From Auanema rhodensis (Eukaryota > Nematoda > Chromadorea > Rhabditida > Rhabditidae): DNA of 64,000 nucleotides. The notes beneath the pieces are model-generated. The model searched no databases. It saw only the letters and a program-made list of their open reading frames with translations, and had not been told where the DNA came from. The DNA is taken from NCBI GenBank assembly GCA_964057225.1, contig OZ059900.1, positions 9,806,501-9,870,500 on the forward strand, given 5' to 3'. A program made the position numbers and the translations under genes. This document shows, piece by piece, positions 13,090-26,492 of this stretch (its first letter is position 1; every line of letters begins with the position of its first letter).

Positions 13090-16000
13090 GTAAATCTTTT
13101 CAAATCTTTACTGCTTGTACTGTTGAAGGACTACGTGTTGAGAGTAAAGCTTGTTTTTATTAATTCTAGAAGAAAAGTCCCTTCAAAAGCTAAATTTTAA
13201 GTGTTTCTAATGAAAGAGCGATATTGATAAACCTAATATTTCGCCTCCCCCCCCCCACCCTCGTGGCAATTATTCTTTTTTTTCCAAAATTAATATGAGA
13301 ATTACGGAAGTAATTGGCTTTTTTTCATATATAAATTAACAGATAAGCGCATAATCAAATAATTCTTGTTTTTTACCAGTGAGATTAAAACTGAATATGC
13401 CAATGTATTATTGTCAAATAAAGTGATATCCATATAAACGTATAGTTTTAATATTATTGGCTATTGTCTTAAAAACTAGAAAATTTTGAATTATTGTTGT
13501 TACATTTTCATTCACAATTGTCTCAAATGTTACTACAACAGTTTCCGTCCTTACCACGTAATTCCTCTTCCAAAATATTATAAACTTTGGAAACATTTTG
13601 TATTTGTTTTAAGAAGTATTTCTGTATTGTTTCATATATTTTGAGTTTTTGTTTTGTTTTTAAAACCTTTTATTGTTTTTTCTCCCCCCCCCCTCCCCAA
13701 AACAATCTGCTCAAAAGACACATATATATACACACATATACACGTACAAATTCCAAAAAAAAAAGACGCAAAGGAATTTTTTTTTTGATTCCCTGCCACT
13801 TGTTGCTATATGAATCAGAGATTGAAGTCTTACTTCATTTAATCCTCTTATTTGCATACAGCTCAAAGCTATAGACCGATTGACGTTAAGCTATAGACTA
13901 TTATAGCTGATGGTCTATATGATCAGGAAGAAGAAGAAGAAGAAAAAAAGAAAAAGTTAAAGTTAAGACAACAAAGTGAAAGAAAAACGTAGTAATTTAA
14001 AAGTATTTCTCTTTTTTTTTGAAAAACTTTACTTATTATGCATTAAAATATTTAAATTTTATACAAGTTTTCCATTCAATTAGCATGAAACTGGTAGTGA
14101 TGATAGCAATATAAATTTTTATTCTATACAAATTAAATAAGAACATTACAAGTGCAAGAATATATATATATATAACTATATCTATATACTTGACAATGAT
14201 TTTTTACTTACTTGAATGCCATTCCGTTAAAGCATCAAAATGATTTTCTACCACTTTTTCTGCAAAGAATTGGCTTGTATAGTCAAGTTGCTTATTATGT
14301 ATAAAACTTTAACTACTTCATCCTAGCCTTCTTCTAAAGTTGTTGAATAGATGAACCTGTTATTGTAATTATACAGCATTTTCATCAAACTTCACATTTT
14401 TTTCCCATTAGTCTGTACTATATAATATTGAAATTTGAGCAGAATATTTCATTTATTTTTCTCCAAGATATCAATCTGTTAATCAAATTTCACTAACACA
14501 TTTATCTGAAAAATTAATAATTTTCATATTTAAAAAAATAATGGAAAGCTCGCATATTATAGAATATATAGGCGTGAACATATAGTTATATATATATATA
14601 TATAGTTGTACATATATATATAACTTTATATATGTTTTCTATTCTGAATTGACCAAACAAAAAATATTGAAAACAATATCTTCTGTTTGGCATATTAACA
14701 AAAGATTTAAGTATAGGCTATGTATTGTAATCAGAAGTTTTTGGAAAGAACAAAAAATGAGAACAAGAAAATGAATTTAACGTCAATTTATTTATATAGT
14801 TATACAGCATTTTTTGCCTACTCAGTTATGCCTTGCTTGAAAAACTTTTTTTTTCTCCGTTTTTTTGATATATTTGACTACGTTTTCATCGTCATTTCAT
14901 TACATATAATGTTTAATCAAAACACTGGATTATCTATTTAGATTTAGTCTCAGTTAATTTATAATTTAATCTTCGATTTATGATTCTTATGGAAACAAAA
15001 CTGATTTATCAATGCTCAAGGTATTTCCTTGTTTCTTATTATGTTATGTAAAGAAGAGATAAGTAGTATGTTGAAATAATATAACTTTGAAGAAAACTTT
15101 GTTGAAAAAATCTTTTTTTAATACATAAGCTATTAGTTGAAAACTATAATGTGTATAACCTTATGCTATATATATATATATATTTCTTTGTCTAATATAA
15201 GTACAAATACTTCAACATAATTCATAGCTTTATTAAAACTTTATGTAGCCCACTAAGTGAGAGAAATGTAGCAGAAAAAAGGTTTTGTCGTCAACTTTGT
15301 GACCTTACTATTGAGCGAAAAAAGTTAATTTTTGGACTTTATCTTATATGTTACAACGCACTTTGGTCAACAAGACATAGATATTAAGTGAAAAGTATCA
15401 ATGTTCTAAATGACTGACTGAAACAAGTATTGAATAGCCTTCTTTCTGTCAACAAATATATGTATCGATGGAATAACTTTAACAAGCTTCAAAGGTACAT
15501 GGAATAAATGCTTAGCTGCATTTTCTCTGTCTTTCTTTATGAAAAACGCATGTTTCAACGGACATATTGATGTTCCAACAATTGACAGATTGACCGACAT
15601 CTCGTCTTTAGCGCCAATGCTGTCTGAATTCATTTGGCTGGCTTATTAAGTGGGAAACTAATATACTTTTGTGTTTTATTAATTTAGTCAAGTTATAACC
15701 TCTTAGTTTATAAGCAGCAATTCAATAATATTGATTTTTTCGTTTTGGGATCAAACAATAAACGCTGAGTCCACACATCAAAAGTGGCTAGCTGAATATT
15801 CAGTACAGAAACTAAGAATAGCATTTTGATGTCATGGAAAACGAAAGCTCATGTTGATGAGCTCTATGAAATCACCGAATATTCTCTTCTAAATCGAATA
15901 TCATTAGCGCCTTGCGAAGTCGTCATCGGTAACCTCATTATCGTGAAACGTTCAGCTTTTCCTGATAAATGACATGAAAGTGACCAATCGTTAGTTGCGC

Positions 16001-18240
16001 TCAAACAAAAGAAGAATTGAAGCAGAGAGAGGGGCAGGCCAAGTTGTTGATCGCTATAGAACGTTAAATGAAAACAAACAAGTCTTCTTCTTCCTTTTTT
16101 TGCTTAAAATTTTGGCTCAGACCATCTAATTATTTATTTCTTAAATGACCCATTTACTCCATTTCTTGTCGGCACTGAATAAATTTGCTAAGAAAAAGCA
16201 AAGCATTTCGAACTCTGAACTGACTGATACAACTAGAAGTTTACGAAAATAAGAGTGACTTTCTCAAAATAAAACTTTTGTGAGGCTTAACCCGTTTAAA
16301 AACAATAAGATTGCTAAAAGAAACGGCAGCTCAATTTTGGTCAAGCCTTTCATGTAAGTTGCAAATTTCATAGTATATTCAGTAATATTTTGTTGTTATA
16401 TTTATACATCTTCGTGCGACTTTTGTTTGAAAAATGTAATTATTCAAGTAGAAAAATGAATAAAACAAGTAAAAATTTGTGATAATTTGTTTTTGGGGCA
16501 TTTTTTTCAAAGAAATAATGATATTTCATTCTGATGACTAAGAAAAAGATCATATATTCAATGAATTGATTACAAATTTAGTTATTATTTTAGTCTTATA
16601 CATGCATACATATCTTTTCCTTTCTCTGCAAAAAATACTTTTTTCTTTTTCTACATCAAACTCCTTTTTTTTCGATGATAAGAGGTTAACCTATGATTAT
16701 TTGCTATTTTTGTTTTTTTATTTTTTTGCTCTAACAATTTTCGAAAATATACGTTCATGAGCATTTTCGTATTGGCATTTATAAAATTCCACAAGACGCT
16801 GTTATTATTGTTTTCTTTACTTTAGTATTGTTTTCTCTAAGAATTTAACCTTTTTTTCATCCACTACTAGCTAACCGAAGCTTAAAAAACGAGAAAAAAA
16901 ACAGAAAAAATTTGAAGAAAAAAAAAGATTTAAAAGGGGAAATATCCATATGATTGTGACATAGAGAAAACGAGAGTAGAAGAGAAAAAAAGAGAGAGAG
17001 AGAGAGCTTAAACCTTGCAGCTCCAAATAGATTTGGCTGATATGCACAACAGGGGTCTAGTCTCTTTACTCTTTTTAAGTAATTATTTCTACTACTTACA
17101 CATCAAATACAAAGAAAATCTAGGCGAATATGGGAAAAAAAGCCTGAATTTGAAATATTTGAATGTTAAGTAACAAATAAATTATTACGGCACCCTCTAA
17201 TTCGGGAAAAAGAAAGAAACGAAGCAAATAATAATAAATAAAGTTCGTGAACGTCTGTCAATTAATAGAATTATCAGATGGTTTTGACATATTTTTCGAA
17301 TTTTTTTTTGTCAAATTTCAACTTTTTCTTTTGTTTTCTTTCTCTTTTCATGTTGTTTTGGAAAAGAGCGGAATGAGTGAAGATCTAAGTTAATCTATCT
17401 AACTATAAGCATCACTACACCTTTCATAGTATCCGTGACAACATTAAGATCAACTTCGGCTTTGATAAATATATGTTTTTCATTCGAATAAACATGCAAA
17501 TTCATGCTAAACGCTAATTATATTTTTCGATGCCATAGCCGAAACATGCACGTCAACTGTTCAAAGTATTGTCTGCTCATTCTATGTTAATATGAGTTAG
17601 AAAAAGAAAACAAAAAATAATAAATAAATATATTTTCTTTGATTATATTTCTTCTTTTTCTGCTTTCTTCATATTTTATCAGTATTGACGTTGCTATATA
17701 ATATTTACTAATTTTTCAACAATTTTGGTATGTTTCTCTTCATTTCGTTTGGAAATATTCCCATTTTATATATGAAATATACAATTAACATCATTTTTCT
17801 TTCAAACTCTGTTATAATTCCAATTTTCAAAAAAAATGCCGAAGAGCTAATCAAATTATTTATAGTTTTGTAAATATTCTTTCTGAACTTGAACATTTAA
17901 ATGATTGGACTTTATGAGATTTATCTATATTCAACATAGTTACGACAGTTCATATATGTACAATAGGGATAAGCACGTTTTTCTGTTTCAGCTCCTATGT
18001 TTTATGTGAAATATTTTGTGTTTTGTGTTTGCCATTTTACCTTATTTAAGTGTAGTTTGATGTATCTATATACCTTACCCTATCATTCATATCAAACCCC
18101 TATGTGTTGTGAAAAAACATGCGCCAAATACATACATACGTTAGAAATCGGCTTCAAAATCATCATTGTTTTGTCCAAAAAAAAAACAAAATACGAAAGA
18201 TTTCTTTTTTTTTGCATCAAAACCAATCCATGAACAAACG
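13090..18240. other. Intronic or intergenic AT-rich DNA
   Basis: No gene seen. Contains poly-C runs near 13245-13257 and 13684-13693, TA microsatellites near 14161-14173, 14586-14604 and 15168-15182, and a short GA tract near 16993-17006. If the 13039 exon is real this is innexin intron; otherwise it is intergenic. Confidence 0.5.
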
Positions 18241-18246
18241 TATTGT

Positions 18247-18455
18247 CTAGATGAATGTATGCTCGTCTCTGAGCAAGAGCCTCCACTGCTAGCGCGGATT
18301 ATTGGTGTTGCTCCGCCACAGCCACGAACTCCACCGATAGTCGCACTTCTACAGCGCAAGCAGCAACAAGCCGCCGCAGCCGCCGCAGCAGCTTCATCCC
18401 GTCCAAAGCCTCCACCGCGTGATCTAGCACGCAATAACAATTTTGAACAGCAAAG
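18247..18455 (+). CDS. Probable N-terminal low-complexity exon (Pro/Gln/Ala-rich), innexin isoform?
   Basis: A GC-richer island in AT-rich DNA holds an open frame with a proline-rich stretch, a QQQ run followed by eight alanines, then SSRPKPPPRDLARNNN and a short acidic/polar tail. The composition contrasts strongly with surrounding non-coding DNA and suits the extended cytoplasmic N-terminus of an UNC-7-type innexin, whose exons follow. Exon ends are uncertain: possible acceptors are tctag near 18251 or tctgag near 18273. The obvious donor (caaa|gttcat, about 18455) leaves phase 1, which does not fit the next exon (phase 0). It may be an alternative exon, use a non-canonical donor, or belong elsewhere. 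The antisense open frame is a shadow. Confidence 0.4.
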
Positions 18456-18972
18456 TTCATTCAAGGATAATCAGGCACTGGACTTTATTTTTTTATGAAA
18501 ACGCAAAAAAACTAGAACTTCTCTTGCTACATCTTTTTTTTTCTGTTGCATTGACGATGTGACTCGTAAATTTGTGACAAAAGAGGTCATTTTTGAAAAA
18601 AAAATTGGTTTTAACAAGTCTGTGAATATTATATTTTGTTATATGATTTATCAGATTAACCTCATAGAGTTCAGATCATTCAAATGTTCAGTACTGTATA
18701 CTATATCATATAATTTCTTATTCAAGCCTTTAAAATGACATAAAAACTAGCAAATGCCCTATAGCTAAAAGAAAATAAAAATATAGATGAAATCAATTCT
18801 GCGTGTAAAATATAAGCTATTCTTATATATATATGTTTGTGAGTGTGTGTATAGTATCAGTAGAATCTAGGTGAGCAAAGAGATTGGATTAATTCCATAT
18901 AAAAGCTTATATACATATAGGATTTCATGCTCATATTCTCTATAATCATTTTTAATTTTTAACTATTTTCAG

Positions 18973-19023
18973 CGTTCTCCACTAGAAAAAGCACGACATC
19001 TCGACAGTCTACCGTCTTATCAA
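18973..19023 (+). CDS. Upstream in-frame exon of unc-7-like innexin
   Basis: Seventeen codons (RSPLEKARHLDSLPSYQ) bounded by a good acceptor (ttttcag) and a strong donor (caa|gtaagt). It starts and ends in phase 0 and joins in frame to the core exon at 21208. The short charged peptide suits the cytoplasmic N-terminal extension of UNC-7-class innexins. Which exon precedes it is unclear: the 13039 exon fits by phase, the Ala/Gln exon at 18247 does not without a special splice. Confidence 0.55.
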
Positions 19024-20138
19024 GTAAGTTTTCACGTTTCAACATAATATTCACTGTTACATGAGGTTATCATTATTTATTTTTATAAAGAAAATTTGTT
19101 TTTGCTGAATTCATTATCAAGTTGAACAAAAAAAAAGTTTTTTTCCATCTCACTTCAAAATATTCACAAATTGTTGATTGAGTTTCAGTTTTTTTCATCT
19201 GGAACATAATATTTTTTTTCTTCTTCACTCTGCTCTTGAAAAAACAATAATAATTGGTTAACTAATGATGAATATATTAGTACTGATGCAATAAGTGAGA
19301 TTATATGCATGCAGAGATGTTTGGTCCTAAATAGACGATTCTCATGAGATCACGAATTTCTCTGAAAATTGCTGACTTCCAATACGCCAAAAGTTTCGGA
19401 TATCATATCATCATATAGCTACTTTTGCTTTTACGAGCAAAAAAAATATTCTGTTATAGTATAATACATTTTTTAGAAAAAAAAAGTTTTTATTCCTTTT
19501 TCTCTACAAAAAAAATTTGTTGTTTTATGCTCAAAGTTGTCAGAAAAAGGAATTTCATCATATTCTGCAGACTTGTATTATATTATCTCTATTTGTCTCT
19601 TGTTCGTGTCTTTCTTGGCGTTAATATGGAGGACATGAAACCTGCCAGATAGTTGAATGAAATCATTTGATAGTCCTCATAATCTTTAATCATCTTTTCT
19701 CTCCTTACAATCGTTTGTAAATTATTTTTATGGCTTCAGCAATGATTGAAACACTATGCGGAAATTAACTTTTCTTGTCGTATATTATTACTTTTTCCTC
19801 TTCTGTCTTTCACTTTTGGTTTGCATGCCCTTGTATATTACTAATATTCTTGTTAGTTCATTGCTTAGATTGCTTCATCATCAGCTGAAACTTTTCGTAT
19901 AATCTAGGCTAACATCTATATTATCCTTTAACTCGTTTACATAGAATTATCATCATCATCATTCATGAGCATCATCAGCAGAGCAGTAAGCAGAGTAACC
20001 AGTCTTTAGCGCCCTTAACAATCTGCTCTCTAGCACTCAAAGGCTATCTACGCATCTTTCTGCTTCCTTCATATCTCACTTCTTTTCCCTTTTCCTTCAC
20101 ATTTATCGAAATCTCCCCGTCTCTCTTTCCTTATCCCT

Positions 20139-20169
<31 letters not shown>

Positions 20170-20987
20170 AGAGTTTGCCTTCCACAACCCCTAATTCCAT
20201 GCTCTTCTGCTTCGTTCCTTACTCGATCATCAATCCATCTATCTCATCGCATCCTCATTGTAATAGAGATACCGCCATAATGTGATTTGCTACATCTTCA
20301 ATTTCGAACGGCCAACCAGATACAATCTATTAGAAGTTTTAGATGATGACATCTAAACATCTTATTTCAAATAGAGAAGAAACAAATTTAGTTGCTTTCG
20401 TCCGCTCGGCTCTCAGTTCAGTAGAAAGAGAAATTTTACTCTCAATTGCGATGCAATTTATCCAACTTAATTTAAAGTAAAAAAAACGTACTTCGTTCCT
20501 TAAAGTTTCTAATCATTTTCGTTCATTTTCCTCATTGCTCATCTCAACATCAGTTCGTTCTATTGTCTTACTATAGCGACTAGCGTATTGGTCCATTTGA
20601 ACTGACTTTTATTTTTTTTTGAACGTTTCTAACTATTATATTATATTCGTTTATATTTTATGTAAAAAAATTCAAAATGTCCTCAATTTTCACTTCTCTT
20701 CATCATGTAATTTGATTTCTGTCTTATTGGTCTTTGATTTGACTGATCTATTTTTATTTACTTTCGTGCTATAGCAGATTTATTTCGAAAATCCTTTTCA
20801 ACAGCTGCTGATAATTATAAATCATAGAAGAAGACCTTTTTTTCTGCACCTTGATCACCACACATCTACATCATCAACGCCAACTAGCGTATAGAGATAA
20901 AGGCGCACCCCATATATGCGTTATATCATATGCAAGCATTTGCATCATATACTATAGGATTGAAAATGATACTATATTAGTTTGATA
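19024..20987. other. Intron of innexin gene, or alternative promoter region
   Basis: No coding exon recognised. Contains a poly-C run and a CT microsatellite at about 20139-20170. It lies between the 18973 exon and the alternative first exon at 20988, so a promoter for the short isoform may be here. No TATA or other specific motif was assigned. Confidence 0.45.
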
Positions 20988-21047
20988 ATGAATACTAGAA
21001 TGTATAGACCTATCAGAGGTTTTACAGCCAGATATACAACACATCGT
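20988..21047 (+). CDS. Alternative first exon of unc-7-like innexin
   Basis: An ATG opens exactly 20 codons (MNTRMYRPIRGFTARYTTHR) and stops at a textbook donor, CGT|GTAAGT, in phase 0. That is the phase needed by the core exon starting at 21208, about 160 nt downstream. Used with it, the gene encodes 460 residues. The exon lies close to the core and has its own start codon, which suggests a proximal promoter and a shorter N-terminus. It is a prediction from splice signal and phase only. Confidence 0.5.
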
Positions 21048-21207
21048 GTAAGTCCAACACTCCACTCGTTTATTTTCAAGTTAAAGTTAAAAACGAAAAT
21101 ATTTGTCAACTTGATAATATGCAAAATTATAAATAAAAATTATTCTAGAATAAAAACTTAAAACCAAATATATATATATATATTGATTCATGTATATTAT
21201 GCTCTAG

Positions 21208-23793
<2,586 letters not shown>

Positions 23794-25538
23794 TAGCTAT
23801 TTCTCCATAGAACTAAGCTATACATCCGAGCTTTCTTAAGCTATTCTTGTTTGTTTTCAATCTTATTAACTGTTTTCATTATTTTTTATTGTAATTTTTC
23901 TATATCTTCATTTTGATTTCAACACAACACCTCTTGTTTTCATTTTAATAATTCTGAATTCTATGATAATCTGCTTATTCTTTTGCGCCCTTCTGATATA
24001 TAATATAGCCATGGCTTTTGCCCTACACAAACTTCTACTCCAACGTATGTACTAGTCCGAAAAAAAACAGAAAAAGATTTCTCTCTGTCATACACGTTAA
24101 ATCCTAATATCCAAAATTCTTTCGAAATCTATTCAAGTAATGATCTCATACGCTAAATCAAAGATATTAATTTCTGAGTCTAGTCACGACGTCATCACTA
24201 ATCTCGGTTATTCTTACTTTTATATCGCATGATATATATTATAGTTTACAATTTTTTCATTTTTTTTTATTCAAAAATATTCAAAATCGAAAATCTTTTG
24301 TTATGAGCTTATAGTCTGATTGAATATAATTTATTGGTATAACTAACTTATACATTCATTTTGTTAATGAAAGAAAAATATATTTCATCCGAGCTTAAAT
24401 CAAAAGATATCTCAGCTATATAAATTAACGTCTATATAATTATATCTAATAATTAGAGACAAATTTAGGACATGCATCCAATTTCATTCAATCAAATTTT
24501 GCTTGTAAATGTTACCAACACAAAATACAATATTTCTTATCGATCTCAAACAATTAAAACTATAGTTCAGATGACATAAAGCTCAGATTTTTATATTTTT
24601 TTAATTTCAATTTTTAATCAAATCTTTTTGCATGTTTCCTATTTGTTTCAAACAAACCGGTACAATCCAATCAGATTGCATAGTCCGTAGTCATATAGTT
24701 GAAACCTGTTTTCCTTAATTATCATATAATAATTCAAGACAATTTATTGTTTTCAAAATCCAACTGATGACAATTATTGAGATTTAACGTGAAGTACACT
24801 GCCTCAATTTACCATCATACAATCCTATTATACTTTATTCCCTATGCTTCTTTTTTCATTACTTGTTCTCATGCTTTATCACCCATCTGACTGTCGCCAT
24901 TCAATTTGAATTCAGTCTCAACTTCTACACTCATATATGTTGGCTTTAACGTTACCTACCTATGTTTTTCAACATTTTCTTTTTGAAATGTTATAATTTT
25001 CAAAATTATAATATTACTCTGCTTGTTCCTTGACTCAATTTTTCTCAATTATCAAGATTAGATATGTATTGTTCCAGACATTCTTTCCATCTTTGAAAAT
25101 TTAGTTAATTGTTTTCTCGAAAGCTTGCCAAGAATTATAAATAGCATTTATGATATTGTATTCCATATATAATTCGTCTGCTTCATTCAATAGGATACAG
25201 CCATCAAGCCATTTTCAGCACATTTTTCATGTTTTCTTATTATTTTTTTTTATAATTATTATGCATTATCTTAATTTTAATATTATTATAAATTTATTAT
25301 AATTTTTTCTATACTTTTCTACAATAATCCATTCGATAATTATCAGTTCTAATGAACTTGCTTTTATTTCGAAGAGGATATGTAATAACCATTGCTGAAC
25401 AAACAACACGGATATATGAATAATGTTGTTTACGTTATGAATTTCATAACGTTGCCAATCTCGAATATTCAATCTTACACGGATTTCAAATGAAATTTAC
25501 TAATCAGAAGAATGACACATGTTCTAACTACTAAAAAG
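23794..25538. other. 3' flank of innexin gene, no gene seen
   Basis: AT-rich sequence after the innexin stop. The first few hundred bases are probably 3' UTR. No open frame with coding character, RNA gene or repeat was recognised up to the boundary of the large inverted repeat. Confidence 0.5.
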
Positions 25539-26105
25539 TCACCGACCAGACGTAAATTCACGTCTCTAAATGTTTTTGTTGGATTATGAATATGAAATTT
25601 GTTCTGTTCAAATAAAATTTGTTGTTGTTTATTAAAATGTTCTCTTAATTTCTAACAGAGCAAACATACTGGGAAATTGGGTTTGCATTTAATCTTCGAC
25701 AAAATAATGAACACACGTATGAGATACGATGAACTGTTTCATGGAGATAAACATTTTACTTTGACTATTAAAATCTTCATCATAAGTAGTAGTCTATCAA
25801 GACTCTCTATTTTATTTTTGGATCCTCACAAGTTAAACGGTGAGGAGAAAGTTGGTTCAGATTCTTATGATGTTTGCATGAATGTCTGTATAAATAGTTG
25901 ATCAGTGCTTGGATCATAAAATAAAACATTACAATATCTTTTCATTAAAATACTATTTCATGAAACATTTCAATACTACTCTTTTCATAGCAGTTTCTAC
26001 CTTTAATTTTCGTTTCTATGAGAATTTCAGATAGAAACAGAATTGAACTGTACTTTCAATTCCATAATATTGATTTTTGCTCTGTTATATATTGTATTTT
26101 AACAT

Positions 26106-26190
26106 CAAATAGTATAACATCTTGGTGTAATGGTTGTATTCCAGGTTAGTTGATAAACTCTCCTTGGATCATATCCTCTCCAGGTAAGTT
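26106..26190 (+). other. tRNA-like Pol III promoter remnant (left arm; mirrored in right arm)
   Basis: Contains TGGTGTAATGG, which fits the internal A-box of tRNA genes, and about 40 bases later GGATCATATCC, a weak match to the B-box. No complementary acceptor stem can be formed, so this is not a functional tRNA. It may be a tRNA-derived SINE remnant. The mirror copy lies on the minus strand around 28580-28665. Confidence 0.25.
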
Positions 26191-26416
26191 ACAAAAATAA
26201 AAATATTCACAACTCTCTCTCTCTCTATCCCTCTCTCTCTCTAATTGACACACAATTTCAATCTTCCTCATCTATTCTCTCTGAAGGACTGAACACCTTA
26301 TATCAGCTAAACAATTCTTCGGACACTTCGTTCTGGTGTATACAACGATTTCCTCCATTTTCCGGTTACCTATCGTGTCTATCACCTGATTTATGAGAAT
26401 TAAACAATATTAGTAT

Positions 26417-26492
26417 GAACATAGTGGTCTAGTGGTCCGAGCATTGGATTGCATTCTACACGAGCAAGTACAATCCCTTTCTGCGTTTTTTA
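26417..26492 (+). other. tRNA-Glu-like A-box segment with T-run (left arm; mirrored in right arm)
   Basis: TGGTCTAGTGG is a perfect tRNA-Glu-type A-box. A B-box-like stretch (aagtacaatcc) follows at a tRNA-like distance, then a six-T run that could end Pol III transcription. The seven bases before the A-box have no pairing partner, so the acceptor stem is absent. The mirror copy is at about 28278-28353 on the minus strand. Confidence 0.3.

Noticed and set aside
18141..18464. Minus-strand Ala/Cys-rich frame
   Set aside because: Antisense of the Pro/Gln/Ala exon; composition comes from the GCC/GCA repeat.
26106..26492. Functional tRNA genes
   Set aside because: Acceptor stems cannot pair and B-boxes are weak.
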